Shown here piece by piece: positions 1-9,342 of a stretch of 64,000 nucleotides of DNA (the first letter of the stretch is position 1; each line of letters starts with the position of its first letter). This DNA is from JAFAHS01 sp046728175 (GTDB taxonomy: Bacteria > Desulfobacterota > Binatia > Binatales > Binataceae): the NCBI GenBank assembly GCA_046728175.1, contig JBKPEA010000049.1:8597-72596 (forward strand), read 5' to 3'. The notes below the pieces were generated by a model. That model saw only the letters and a program-made list of their open reading frames with translations. It was not told where the DNA came from and did no database searches. The position numbers and the translations under genes were made by a program.

Positions 1-786
1 GAAGCCTGGCGCAGTCGGCGGCTGGACAACCTTGAGCTGGTGTACGTCTGGGCGGATGGGCTGTACGTGAAGGCGGGGTTGGAGGACAGCAAGGCGGCGC
101 TGCTGGTAATCATCGGAGCGTTGACCGACGGGCACAAAGTGTTGCTGGCGCTCGAAGCTGGCCAGCGCGAATCGAAAGAATCCTGGGCGCGGGTGCTGCG
201 CGATCTGTTCGCGCGCGGGCTGCAACCCTGGAAGGTCACGGTGGCGGATGGGCACTTGGGGATCTGGTCGGCGTTGGGCGAACTCTGTCCCGCGGGGGAA
301 GAGCAACGCTGCTGGAATCACCGGCTTACCAACGTGATCGATCTGCTGCCTAACAAGGAGTGGCCCGCGGCCAAGGAACTGTTGCGCCAGATTCCCTATG
401 CTGAAACCCGCGCCGAATGCGAGCGCCTGCGCGACCAGTTCGCCGCCCATTATCGCAAGCCTTATCCCAAGGCGGTCGACACGCTGTGCCGCGACTGGGA
501 ACGGATGGTGACCTTTTATCGCTTTCCCAAAGGCCACTGGATCCATCTGCGCACCACCAACGTGGTGGAGTCGCCGTTCTCGGCGGTGCGGCTGCGAACC
601 GACGCCGCCCGCCGCTACAAGAAGGTCGCTAATGCCGAGGCGCTGATCTGGAAAATCCTGACCATCGCGGAGAAGAAATTCCGCCGCCTCAATGCACCCG
701 AACTACTGGAGCAAGTGTACTATGGACAACGGTTCAAGGATGGAATCCAAGTCGAGGAGATAACTCGGACGCGCCACGCCGCCTGA
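1..786 (+). CDS. IS256-family (mutator-type) transposase, C-terminal part, cut by window start
   Basis: The reading frame is already open at base 1, so the gene begins outside the window and only its C-terminal two thirds are visible. IS256-type DDE transposases cut and paste their own element. The first catalytic Asp lies in WADGLY, the second in VADGHLG, and the Glu in TTNVVES; the HxL/I-RTTN stretch before that Glu is typical of the family. The gene ends six bases before a run reading ttttacacac, which looks like an IS256-type terminal repeat, so the right end of the element is probably near base 800. This copy is only distantly similar to the complete IS256-type transposase at 11.3 kb and is a different element. 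It abuts the 3' end of an integrase gene on the other strand. Confidence 0.9.
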   Translation, partial: EAWRSRRLDNLELVYVWADGLYVKAGLEDSKAALLVIIGALTDGHKVLLALEAGQRESKESWARVLRDLFARGLQPWKVTVADGHLGIWSALGELCPAGEEQRCWNHRLTNVIDLLPNKEWPAAKELLRQIPYAETRAECERLRDQFAAHYRKPYPKAVDTLCRDWERMVTFYRFPKGHWIHLRTTNVVESPFSAVRLRTDAARRYKKVANAEALIWKILTIAEKKFRRLNAPELLEQVYYGQRFKDGIQVEEITRTRHAA

Positions 787-792
787 TCTCTT

Positions 793-1821
793 TTACACAC
801 CTACTGCGGTGACCTCATAGCGCAGCGTCATGCGCGGATCTTTGTGACCGAGCAATGCTTGTAGCCTGCGGCTCTGGACCCCAGACATCGCTTGGTAGCT
901 CGCGAATGTGTGACGGATGTCATGGAGACGGAGGTCTTCCAGGCCAGCGCGTTTCGCGGCACGGTGGAAAGCCATGATGATCTGGTGCGGTTGGAAGGGG
1001 AAGATTCGGTCGTCGTCGGCGCGCGCTGGAAGTGACCCCAGGGCATGGCAAGCGGCCTCGTTCAAGTAGACGTGACGCGGGTCTCCGTTTTTCGTCTCGA
1101 TCAGACTAGCGACACGATTGGTCCAGTCGATCGACCGTTGCGAGAGCGACAGAATCTCATTGCGCCGCATTCCGGTGTTGAGCGCGAGGATCACGAATGC
1201 GTGCAAATAGCCCTTCGTTAACGTCGCATTCGACCATTCGAAATTGCACGCCGCCAACAGACGGTCGATCTCGCCGTAGCTCAGAAATCGCGTGCGGCGG
1301 GCTGGCTCTCTCAGCGGTTTTAGGCTCTCAAGTAACCCGCCTTGACTGTCCAGAAATGGATTGCGGCTCAGATACTCCCAAGCAACGGCGCGCCTTAGCA
1401 TATGCTTCAAGACGGTCATTTCGCGATTGACGGTCGAAGACCTGGCGCCGTCAGCCAGACGCTTAGTTACGTACCTTTCTGCCGCTGATGCCGTGATGCT
1501 GCGCAGTTGTCCCGGGAAGAAGCCTTTCAGATGGTTTTGGATTGCGCCCTCAAATCTGTCTCGAGACGTAGGCTTCAGGGTGTGCGAGATTCTCTCCAGC
1601 CAAACCTTTGTAAAATCGGCGAACGAGATGGGCGAGTCGTCTATCACACCCAAGTGCTCGCGCCGGGCTACGCTGCCAAGGACGCCATTGAGGACTTCTT
1701 GAGCTACGCGTTTGCTCGGGCCGACCTTCTTTCTTCGGCGAACACCGCTGGAGTCCTTGAAGTCAATCCACCATGCTCCGCGCCTTCGGAAAACTCTGCT
1801 CACTTTTGAATCTCCGTTCAC
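793..1821 (-). CDS. Tyrosine recombinase (phage/island-type integrase)
   Basis: Catalyses site-specific strand exchange for integration and excision of a mobile element. The 342-residue protein has an N-terminal arm-binding segment (about 10-60), a SAM-like core-binding domain (65-165) and a C-terminal catalytic domain. Catalytic residues are visible: Arg219 (TGMRRNE), Lys244 (ETKNGD), His300/Arg303 (LHDIRH), His326 (LGHKD) and Tyr335 (MTLRY). Only seven residues follow the Tyr, and the stop codon lies in the presumed terminal repeat of the neighbouring IS256 element, so the natural C-terminus was probably replaced by the IS insertion. All catalytic residues remain, so activity is possible. 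The start overlaps the end of the upstream excisionase-like gene by four bases (ATGA), which points to one transcription unit. Confidence 0.93.
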   Translation of the reverse strand: MNGDSKVSRVFRRRGAWWIDFKDSSGVRRRKKVGPSKRVAQEVLNGVLGSVARREHLGVIDDSPISFADFTKVWLERISHTLKPTSRDRFEGAIQNHLKGFFPGQLRSITASAAERYVTKRLADGARSSTVNREMTVLKHMLRRAVAWEYLSRNPFLDSQGGLLESLKPLREPARRTRFLSYGEIDRLLAACNFEWSNATLTKGYLHAFVILALNTGMRRNEILSLSQRSIDWTNRVASLIETKNGDPRHVYLNEAACHALGSLPARADDDRIFPFQPHQIIMAFHRAAKRAGLEDLRLHDIRHTFASYQAMSGVQSRRLQALLGHKDPRMTLRYEVTAVGV

Positions 1822-2042
1822 ACAACTTGCAAAGGAGATCGCATTTCATCTTCGGCGGCTTGAGCAACGTACCGCTGCACTTCCGCATCGAGGAGAACCA
1901 CGCGCCGCCCGAGGTGTGCGGCCTTGAGCCGTCCGCGCTTGACCTCGAGGCGTAGAAAAGGCACCGATACGCTCAGGCTGCGCGCGAGTTCTTCGAGCGT
2001 CCAACCGAGCTTGGGACTCTTGTATTTGTTTTCCTGATCCAT
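1818..2042 (-). CDS. Excisionase-like helix-turn-helix protein
   Basis: A 74-residue basic DNA-binding protein. The segment LGWTLEELARSLSVSVPFLR is a MerR/excisionase-type helix-turn-helix, followed by a short wing (LKAAHLGRRVVLLDAEVQRYV). Small proteins of this form direct excision, or act as the DNA-binding partner of the integrase. I chose the ATG at 2042 because an AGGTG run lies about nine bases upstream; an in-frame start further upstream would add 24 residues that lack domain character. Its stop overlaps the integrase start by four bases, which supports co-translation with the recombinase. The family assignment rests on size, the HTH and context rather than on a diagnostic motif. Confidence 0.7.
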   Translation of the reverse strand: MDQENKYKSPKLGWTLEELARSLSVSVPFLRLEVKRGRLKAAHLGRRVVLLDAEVQRYVAQAAEDEMRSPLQVV

Positions 2043-2211
2043 GGTCACACCTACTGAATTGTAGTCGCGCGCGAGGTTACGGAAGGGGATCAAGGCGCAC
2101 CGCGCACTATCCAAAGCATAGGCTTGATTTGTTAAATTCTATAATTCCGCCACGATCTCAGCACCGCGCAAGCGCTCGCGGTCACTGTTGGGCGAGGCAG
2201 CGCGCGGCTAA

Positions 2212-2597
2212 ATGAAAAATCATGAGGCTACTGTTCCACCCTCGATCGAAGATGTCCGCTGGAAGCCGTGCTGCACGCGCTCTCCGATCCTATTCGCGTG
2301 GCAATCCTCAAGGAGATAGTCAGCGCCGAGCATCCCGAGATCTGCCAGGCCTTCTCCCGCATCGCCGAGCGGACCATCCCGAAGTCGTCGCTGTCGCAGC
2401 ATTTCAAGCTGCTGCGCGAAGCGGGCCTGATCCGCTCCGAATGCCACGGGGTGGAGCTGCGCAACACCTCACGCTGCGAGGAGATCGAGGGCCGCTTCCC
2501 GGGCCTGATCCTGGCGATCCTCAACGCCCATGCCGCGGAGGCGGCGGCGTCCGCGAAAGTGGATCCGGTTTCGCGATCAGAACGCGCCCGGACTTAA
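2212..2597 (+). pseudogene. ArsR-family transcriptional regulator, 5' frameshift
   Basis: ArsR/SmtB winged-helix regulators repress their operons and are often released by metals or small ligands. The conserved part from about 2268 reads VLHALSDPIRVAILKEIV followed by SSLSQHFKLLREAGLI, the usual dimerisation helix and HTH. An ATG at 2212 opens a plausible N-terminus (MKNHEATVPPSIEDVR) in a different frame. Joining the two frames near 2256 requires one extra base: gtccgc-c-tggaagcc would read VRLEAV straight into the conserved part. The gene therefore seems to carry a one-base deletion. A protein starting at GTG 2268 would contain the whole HTH but has no good ribosome-binding site. There is no linked target gene. 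Confidence 0.7.
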
Positions 2598-3483
2598 TGA
2601 ATCTAGAGCACGATGCGATCAGCCGAAGATCGACTTCCTTGTCGCCGGCGCGGTGACGCGGCTGCAGCGGGCGGACATTTTTCTGCTTTACGCCTTCTTG
2701 TTCGCTTTGCCGATCTGACATTCGAGGAGTGTCCCCGACACTCTGGGTGTGACGGCCGAATCCGCGTCGGAGCCTTGAATCAGCGATCAGCCGATTGGGA
2801 AATCCACTTCGTCAACAGGACCTAAAGACATAACGCCTTGTTCTACCTTGAAAGCTAATCTGCTCGCCTCCGGCCTTGACAGGATACTAAGGGTGCCAGG
2901 CAGATTCATGTATTTTTATACGCTAAGGGCCACCCTCAATAACGCGCCATTGGAACTGCGCATTAGGAGCGTCAACCCTTCAATGGTGTCGCTTGCATTT
3001 GGGTGTTACGCCCCACTTGCTGCCAAAGCTTTAGCACAGCCGCCCGCTTGTATTGAGTCCACTGACCCGAATTGTTCCGTTCGGTATGGTCGGCGGGTTT
3101 CTCTGATGAGAATCGTGCGGGTTGAACATGAACACTTTGGCGGGGCGGGAGGGCGGGTGGTTAAGGATTTTGGGATGCGAAGTCGCGTCGCTCAGCGACC
3201 CGCCGGACAGGATTCTTTTCCCTGGCCAAGGGTCGCGCGACACGGCGAGCCACCGTTGAATTGTTTGAGGCTTCGGCGAAGGTATCGATCTCTGAACTTG
3301 CGGAGGAATCGCCGCGCGCCCGCATGAGGATCGATCCTCGCCGGGAAGATTGGCATCCTCGCGCTTTGCTCGACGGCTCGAACGGTATCTCGAGGGCGCG
3401 AAGCGACTCCTCGTATGAACAAGCATGAGCGTGAGCATCGTCCGCGAGGTCTCCGGAAGTCAGGTAAACTAGGAGGTGAGGGG
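2598..3483. other. Gene-poor stretch
   Basis: No reading frame here has a recognisable domain, and neither strand shows a convincing start with a ribosome-binding site. Short open frames exist on both strands but overlap one another and look random. It probably holds decayed sequence between the ArsR remnant and the IS110 element. Confidence 0.5.
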
Positions 3484-4646
3484 ATGCGGTTTGCAGGAAT
3501 CGATATCGGAGGCGAGCGTCACGCAGTCGCCGTCGTGAATGACGATGGCGCGCTGCTCATCAAGTCAACGTTGTTCGGAGGGGAGGCGGTGGGATCTCAG
3601 CGGCTGCGCGAACTTCTGGGTGATCCGAACGATTGCCTGATAGCGATGGAGGCGACAGGGTATTACTGGCGCAATCTGTTTGCCTTCCTGGTTGGACACG
3701 GTTTCAAGGTGGGCTGAATCCGCTGCGCACGCGGCGGTTTGCGGAGGAGGAACTCCAGCGGACCAAGACCGACTCGGTTGATGCGCTCGGCATTGCGCGG
3801 TTTGCGGCTCAGAAGCGACCGGCGCCGACTCCGGTAGCGGATGAGGTGACAGCGGAGCTCCGCGAACTGGTGAGGCTGCGTACCCGGTACGTCGACGAGC
3901 ACAGCGACAGGATGCGCCAACTCCATCGGGCTGTGGACCTCGGCTTTCCGGAGTTCACGCGACACGTACGCATGAATACAGTGCTGGCCGCTGCGTTGCT
4001 GGCCCGCTATCCCACAGCGAAATCGTTTGCGAGAGTTTCCATACGCAAGCTCGCCCGTCTTGCCTACGACGCTCGCCATCAGGTGGGCGAGGTACTTGCG
4101 CGCAAGTTAATAGAGACAGCCAAGATCTCGGTGGGAAGTCATCACTCCGAGGCTTACGAGCTGCAAGTCAAATATACGTGCTCGGATATGGAAGTTCTGA
4201 GAAATCGAGTGAAGCAACTTGACCAAGACATCGAACATAAGCTTCAGACTCACGAAGTTGGCAAACTCTTGACCACCATAGACGGCATCGGGGCGCGAAC
4301 CGCCGCGTGCCTGGTCGCGGAGTTGGGAGATCCGAGCCGCTTTCGCGATGCCGCGGCACTTGCAAGTTATGTCGGTGTGGTGCCGCGTCTGCGCTAGTCG
4401 GGCAAGCGCGCGTTCTCCGGCGCGCGGGGCCTTCCGCTCGGAAATGCGCGGCTCCGCCATCGGCTCTGGATGCCGACATTGATCGCCGTCCGGAAGAATC
4501 CATGGTTGCGTGCGCACTACGACCGTCTGTTGGGTGCGGGCAAGCGGCCGAAGGTCGCGATCGTGGCCTGCATGCGAAAGTTGCTCGGTGCGATCTACAG
4601 CGTTGCTCGGAGCCGCCGGCCATTCGTGCCGCATACGGCTGCTTAG
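3484..4646 (+). pseudogene. IS110-family transposase, broken by a frameshift and a stop
   Basis: IS110 transposases are DEDD-type recombinases with an N-terminal RuvC-like domain and a C-terminal Transposase_20 domain. A strong ribosome-binding site (aggaggt) precedes ATG 3484, which begins MRFAGIDIGGERHAVAVV with the first catalytic Asp. Near 3712 the frame breaks: FKVG is followed by a stop, while LNPLRTRRFAEEEL continues in another frame, consistent with a one-base deletion. The second part contains TKTDSVDALGIA and the IDGIGARTAACLVAELG domain. At 4395-4397 an in-frame TAG stands where the family normally has Gln (PRLRQSGKR), a C-to-T change. The frame then continues through SGKRAFSG and LWMPTLIAVRKNPWL to a natural end near 4646. 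The element cannot make its own transposase. Confidence 0.9.
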
Positions 4647-4801
4647 TTCTAAAAACGCCTTCGCTGGAAAGCCATGCTGAAATTTGTCGGTTTGCAAGTC
4701 GCCCGCATGGATGAGAGTATCGATGCCCTTCAGAAAGCACCTCAGTTAAAAGCTTGGCGAAATCGGTGAAATAATACCGATGCCGCAAGGAGGCGCACAA
4801 T

Positions 4802-5188
4802 ATGCCGCCAGCAGTTTCGAAGGATTCCTTGTATTCGCGGCTCGGAGGCTACGATGCAATCGCCGCGGTTGTAGACGACTTCCTGCCCCGGTTGCGCAGC
4901 GACCCACGTTTGAAGCGCTTTTGGACCAGTCCTCGCAGCACCGATACAAATAACCGGGAACGGCAGCTGCTAGTGGATTTCCTATCCGCTTCGGCCGGCG
5001 GCCCCAACTCCTACCTCGGGCGCGACATGGAGACCTCCCACAGGGGCATGGGAATCGACCAAAACGATTATACTGCGGCCAAAGGACATCTGGTGGCGAC
5101 GCTCGAAAAGTTCAGAGTGCCGGAGCGGGAACATAATGAGGTGATGGCCTTCATCTCGAGCCTCGAAAGCGACATCATCGAGAAGTAA
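4802..5188 (+). CDS. glbN: Truncated haemoglobin, group I (TrHbN-like)
   Basis: A 128-residue 2-on-2 globin. Group I truncated haemoglobins bind O2 and NO and commonly act in NO dioxygenation. Visible family marks are SLYSRLGGYDAIAAVVDDF at the N-terminus, the segment NSYLGRDMETSHRGMGI, whose His is the proximal haem ligand, and the LVATLEKFRVPEREHNEVMAFI helix. Length is normal for the group. A good AGGAGG lies about ten bases upstream of the ATG. It sits ahead of a MOSC-domain gene on the same strand with a gap of about 120 bases; a functional link is possible but not shown. Confidence 0.9.
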   Translation: MPPAVSKDSLYSRLGGYDAIAAVVDDFLPRLRSDPRLKRFWTSPRSTDTNNRERQLLVDFLSASAGGPNSYLGRDMETSHRGMGIDQNDYTAAKGHLVATLEKFRVPEREHNEVMAFISSLESDIIEK

Positions 5189-5309
5189 CCCCGGTTCTGA
5201 CTCAAAGACCCTGGTCCGGGGAAAGGCGCTCGCCCAGGCTCGGAGCCACTCGCTCGGAGGTTTCAGGTCGGGCGCAGGCCAGAAGCACTGTAAGTCGAGG
5301 AATCCAATC

Positions 5310-6161
5310 ATGCCAAATTCGGGGTCGACTTTTTTTGGTGTAGTCGAAGAGCTCTGGCGCTATCCGGTTAAATCCATGCTCGGCGAGCAGATGAACGCTA
5401 CCGAGTTAACGGAAAGTGGGCTGCTGGGTGATCGCGCGTATGCTCTGCGAGACATGTCCGACGGCAAGATCGCAACTGCCAAGAATCCACGCAAATGGCC
5501 TAACCTGTTCGACTACCGGGTCACGCTCGTTGGCACTCCGATAGTCGGCGTGAAGCTGCCGCCCGCGCGTATCACATTTCCCGACGGTACCACCCTCGAC
5601 ACGGAACACGCCGATATCTCCCGAGCACTCTCAGCCGCACTCAAGCGCGAGGTGATGCTGGAAAAGGTCGGGGCCGCGGGACGAGGCGGGCACGCGTCCA
5701 CCAAGGAGACCTCCGAGGAGTACTGGCTGGATATGGAAGGCTTGGAGCACCGGGATACGGTCACCGACTTCAATCTCCCAGAGGGCACTTTTTTCGATAC
5801 AGCTACCGTCCACATCTTGACCACGGCCACGCTCGAGCGCCTGCACGAATTGTATCCCGAGGGTCGTTTCGCCGTGCCCAGGTTCCGGCCAAACGTGATG
5901 GTGAGGCCGACGGACGGCTCCAGCGGGTTCGCGGAGAATACGTGGCTGGGCCGAACCGTCGCGATCGGTGAGAGCATCCGCCTGAAGATCGAACTGAATT
6001 GCGCGCGCTGCGTTATGACGACACTTGCACAGCGCGGTCTACTCAAAGACCCGGGGATTCTGCGTACGGCGGCGCAACACAACCAGGTCAATGTCGGCGT
6101 GTACGCCTCAGTGCTGCATGGCGGCAAAATTCAGTGTGGCGATTCGATCACGCTGGAGTAG
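5310..6161 (+). CDS. MOSC domain protein (molybdenum cofactor sulfurase C-terminal type)
   Basis: A 283-residue protein with an N-terminal MOSC_N beta-barrel (VVEELWRYPVKSMLGE, residues about 11-26) and a C-terminal MOSC domain (FRPNVMVRPTDGSSGFAEN and the conserved Cys pair in NCARCVMTT, about 229-237). MOSC proteins carry sulfur or bind molybdopterin; the stand-alone two-domain type resembles YcbX, which reduces N-hydroxylated compounds. A gagga ribosome-binding site is about ten bases upstream. The reading frame is intact. The exact substrate cannot be read from the sequence. Confidence 0.88.
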   Translation: MPNSGSTFFGVVEELWRYPVKSMLGEQMNATELTESGLLGDRAYALRDMSDGKIATAKNPRKWPNLFDYRVTLVGTPIVGVKLPPARITFPDGTTLDTEHADISRALSAALKREVMLEKVGAAGRGGHASTKETSEEYWLDMEGLEHRDTVTDFNLPEGTFFDTATVHILTTATLERLHELYPEGRFAVPRFRPNVMVRPTDGSSGFAENTWLGRTVAIGESIRLKIELNCARCVMTTLAQRGLLKDPGILRTAAQHNQVNVGVYASVLHGGKIQCGDSITLE

Positions 6162-6333
6162 GTATCAGAGCCCGTCGAATTCCGCTCGAACCGATGCTTT
6201 CGGCGACATTAGATCCGTCGCTCGGATTACCAACGGTCGAGTTGCGCTCGCGGGGTTGATCGAAAAGACGGTATCTTCCCGAAGCTTGCCTGCGGGACGA
6301 TTGGTCCATTCACTTTGCGGTCCTCCAATAAGC

Positions 6334-7098
6334 CTAACGCCTTGCGCGTACGGCCCAGGCGTGAGCGGTCAGGCTAATCGACCCGTCCGGCGCAATGGAT
6401 AGACCGGCGCGAATCGATTCGCGAAGCTTGGCACAGCGCTCATCCGTCAAAGACATCGCGTACGCCGGGGGCAGGCCCCTGCCCTCCGAGAAAGGGCAAC
6501 CAATAAGTCACGAAAGACCGTAGGGACATCAATCGCGCGAACCTGCACGTCGTGAAGGCCAGCGCGGCTGAACGGCTTGAGCGGCTCGGGACGACATAGG
6601 GGGCAGACCTTCATCCAAGTCTGATGTCGAGGGGTCGAGTGCGACAGCGGCGTCCCAGAAGTGCCGCATGATACCCATGCCTTCGCAGTAATCCCATACG
6701 TATGCTGCCGCAACGCCACCCGGCCGCGTGACTCGCGCCATTTCCGCAATGGCGATCTCTACTTGCGGCACGAAGTTCAGTGCCAACCCTGCGGCCACAG
6801 CGTCATAGGCCGCAGCTTGAAATGGGAGCGCCATGGCCGTGCCAACTGCGAAGGCGGCGCGAGAGTCCCCTACATGCGTTCGAGCGAAGGCAATATAGGG
6901 CTCGGAAGGATCGATTCCCACGACTGCCTTGGGCAACGCGATTGTCAGAATGGTCTCGGCGAGAGCGCTGGTACCACAGCCGACATCCAACCATCGCCGG
7001 TGGGCCCGAACCACCAGCCAATCGAGAAACTCACGAGCGACCAGTCGGCTCCAGCGCCCCACGTACGACTCATACGCGGCTCCGCTGGCCCAAACGTC
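6334..7098 (-). pseudogene. SAM-dependent methyltransferase (class I), multiply frameshifted
   Basis: The N-terminal part (from about 7098) reads ASGAAYESYVGRWSRLVA then WLDVGCGTSALAETIL, the glycine-rich SAM-binding motif I, then VGIDPSEPYIAFAR (motif II) and EMARVTRPGGVAAAYVW (motif IV). Near 6600 the frame shifts so that PLCRPEPLKPFSRAGL and VRAIDVPTVFRD lie in a second frame. The expected YWLPFLGGQGPAPG and then YAMSLTDERCAKLRESI to VRARR lie in further frames, ending at 6334. At least three frameshifts are needed to restore a protein of about 255 residues. The family is UbiE-like, with unknown substrate. Its 5' end abuts a nitronate monooxygenase fragment. Confidence 0.8.
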
Positions 7099-7102
7099 CC
7101 GC

Positions 7103-7314
7103 GTCTGATGCCGAACGGCTCGTCAGTTGACGTGCGGACGCGTCCCAGCTTTTCACGAAGGTCCCGCCAGGCGGGCTCAACTGCGCTTGCATCAGTCCAA
7201 GGCCGCCCGCGCTGCTCACTGTTGCGACGAGGTCGGCCCGGCGAGATCCGGTCCCATCGGCGCCGAGATGATCGGAAACTCTATGCCAAGAAGCTGGCAA
7301 AGGCGTGTCGTCAT
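7103..7314 (-). pseudogene. Nitronate monooxygenase, N-terminal fragment
   Basis: From the ATG at 7314 the protein begins MTTRLCQLLGIEFPIISAPM, the flavin-binding start of nitronate monooxygenases (2-nitropropane dioxygenase family). After a frameshift it continues ADLVATVSSAGGLGLMQAQ, the conserved AGGLG motif, and after another shift WRDLREKLGRVRTSTDEPFG. The remaining roughly 250 residues of the usual enzyme, including the catalytic His region, are missing; the sequence passes straight into the methyltransferase remnant. It is a non-functional relic. Confidence 0.75.
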
Positions 7315-7742
7315 CATCCGCTTAACTGGGTCGATGAAACATTTTGGCCGTTTGTCTTATACCAGAAACTCGCAAACGCGATCGGTCACCGCAGGTGAGT
7401 AATGTCCCAACACTACCCATTGACCACCATCCGCCAATATGCCCGGGCGATTACTGCAGCCCGCCTGAAGCGTGTCGCTCCCAGCAGCCGCACGGAGTCG
7501 ACTTCACCGGGTAACGCCAAAGCGTTGCGACGCAGCCCATCGGCGCAGCGTGACCAGCCATCGCTCGAAGAACTCAAGAAAGTCCAAGGCGCATATTTGA
7601 GGGCCTCGAATTCTGCACGACGCGGTTGCACATCAAATCGGCCACGCCTCGATGATGGTTGTCGCACCGTGGGTAGGCACGACGCATGATATTTTGAGCC
7701 CTTTAAGATCTCCCGTGATGAATCCCTTTGGACCATAGTCGG

Positions 7743-8215
7743 TTGTAATCAGGACAGCACTTGTGTTTGTCCTGTGCGTCTACTTCACTCGGCCAGCTCT
7801 TCAACGCATCCTAGCATCAATTGCGGGCGCCATGGTCTTTATGGTCGGCAACATCCTCTTTGGATATATTGGGAAAGTATCAGGGCTGGTGGGTGTATCC
7901 GCCAATGGGCGCCCGAGCCTACGGTCCTCTCACCTGGTACGGGGGTGCGGGTCTCGGCATTGCGGGGATAAGCCTCGTTGGATGGCGTATACATCGACGT
8001 TTCGACATTCATGGGCTCACCTTGTTTGTGGTGATCTTCGCGCTTTTCGGGCTGTTGTGAGATTGGCTCTTGTCGAAAACGGTCGCGCAGCGTCTCATCA
8101 TGTTCGGCACGGCGTTATGCCCTGGATTGCGGACTATGCGGCTTGTTTCATGCTTATGACCTCGGCCATGGCGGTGCACCTAGCGATTGCGCATGAGTCA
8201 AAATCCCCCGAGTGA
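7743..8215 (+). pseudogene. Integral membrane protein, frameshifted
   Basis: Pieces in two alternating frames give one plausible membrane protein: FVLCVYFTRPALQRILASI and a hydrophobic AGAMVFMVGNIL; then LGKYQGWWVYPPMGARAYG with GAGLGIAGISLVGW and LTLFVVIFALFGLL; then, after a TGA (8058-8060), DWLLSKTVAQRLIMFGT; and finally, back in the first frame, GVMPWIADYAACFMLMTSAM to the stop at 8215. Four to five membrane segments are expected. At least two frameshifts and one nonsense codon are present. I do not recognise the family. Confidence 0.6.
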
Positions 8216-8418
8216 CCTTCTCGCATGGCATGAACACGCTGATCGATCATCTCGGTGCTGAAGATGACGCGGATGAATCGGCCGTCCTACCGCGTTTTGC
8301 GCTAGACCATCCTGCTATGGCACAGGCTAGGTCCGCTATTAAGGGAAAAGCGTGGTCTTCCCATAAGGCCAATGCTTGGGTCGCGGCGTCTTCGGCCCGG
8401 TCGGCGTCTCTGAGACAC

Positions 8419-9342
8419 CTACGACGCCGAGCGTGCGACACGCGCCGGATTGGCGATAGTGGACGCGGTTGGAGAGCCAACCACACCCGATGCGCGTCGC
8501 ACGTCGCTGACCAGGCCAACCTTTTCGAACATACAAACTACCGCGTAGCCAACGTCAGGCTGGCGCCAGTTCCAGCCCAGCCGCGCGATACCGGGGCGAG
8601 CGTGATGGTTGCGATGCCAGTTCTCGCCCTGGAGGAAATGCATCCAACCGAGCCACTTAACGTTGCGGCTGGAATCCATGCCGAACGGTGTGTTGGGCTG
8701 GGTGTGGCAGATGCTGTTGACGAAGCATTGCGCGTGCAGCGCATAGACCATCCGGATTGATCCGAGCCAGAAGAAAGCCGCGGCGCTGAAATACAATCCG
8801 CCGAAATATGAGAGCGCCAGTATCGCGGGCTGTAACGGCTTCCATACCCGGTACTTGAAACGATTGAGATCGGGACAATAGCGATCGATCGACGGTGCCT
8901 CCGCTTGCCACAACCATCGCATGTGCGCCCACCAGAACCCGTGCAGCGCCGGGCTTGATACATCGCCCACGGTGTCGGCCTTGGCATGATGCACGCGATG
9001 GCTGGCGGTCCACGTAATCGGCGACCCGGAACTGTTGAACATCGCAAAGAACGTGAGCACGGCGCTGAGTGCCGGATGCAGCTTCAGCGAGCGATGCGCG
9101 AGCGCGCGATGGTAACATACGGTCGTCCCCAATCCGCCGATCCATGCCAATGCAAGGACGCCCAGGAACACGCGCCAGCCGGGTAGCGGGAACAGGATCA
9201 ATCCTGCCAGGGCCGTCAGATGAATGAGAATGAACCAGGGAAGAATGATGAAGTCGTGACGAGTGGTACGCCACCATGGCCACTCCCATCCGCGGAGTGA
9301 GGCCTCTGGCTCAGCCGTCTGTTCAAGCGCGAGATTGCTCAT
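8419..9342 (-). CDS. Acyl-CoA / fatty acid desaturase (delta-9 type)
   Basis: A 307-residue membrane diiron desaturase that would introduce a double bond in fatty acyl chains. The three histidine boxes are present: HRALAHRS (about 90), HRVHHAKAD (about 115) and HRNHHARPG (about 250), with hydrophobic pairs between them (IILPWFILIHLTALAGLILF; GVLALAWIGGLG). The order and spacing match stearoyl-CoA desaturase-like enzymes. It starts inside the stop of the RhlE helicase gene (ATGA overlap), so the two are probably co-transcribed. Such pairs fit cold or membrane adaptation, which is an inference from context only. Confidence 0.92.
   Translation of the reverse strand: MSNLALEQTAEPEASLRGWEWPWWRTTRHDFIILPWFILIHLTALAGLILFPLPGWRVFLGVLALAWIGGLGTTVCYHRALAHRSLKLHPALSAVLTFFAMFNSSGSPITWTASHRVHHAKADTVGDVSSPALHGFWWAHMRWLWQAEAPSIDRYCPDLNRFKYRVWKPLQPAILALSYFGGLYFSAAAFFWLGSIRMVYALHAQCFVNSICHTQPNTPFGMDSSRNVKWLGWMHFLQGENWHRNHHARPGIARLGWNWRQPDVGYAVVCMFEKVGLVSDVRRASGVVGSPTASTIANPARVARSAS

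Noticed and set aside
2848..3440. Overlapping 135-160 codon frames on both strands
   Set aside because: No signal sequence, domain or ribosome-binding site, and the two overlap one another almost completely.
7413..7736. Possible gene on either strand between the nitronate monooxygenase and membrane protein relics
   Set aside because: Fragments such as LWRYPVKS recall MOSC proteins, but there is no further agreement and no intact frame.
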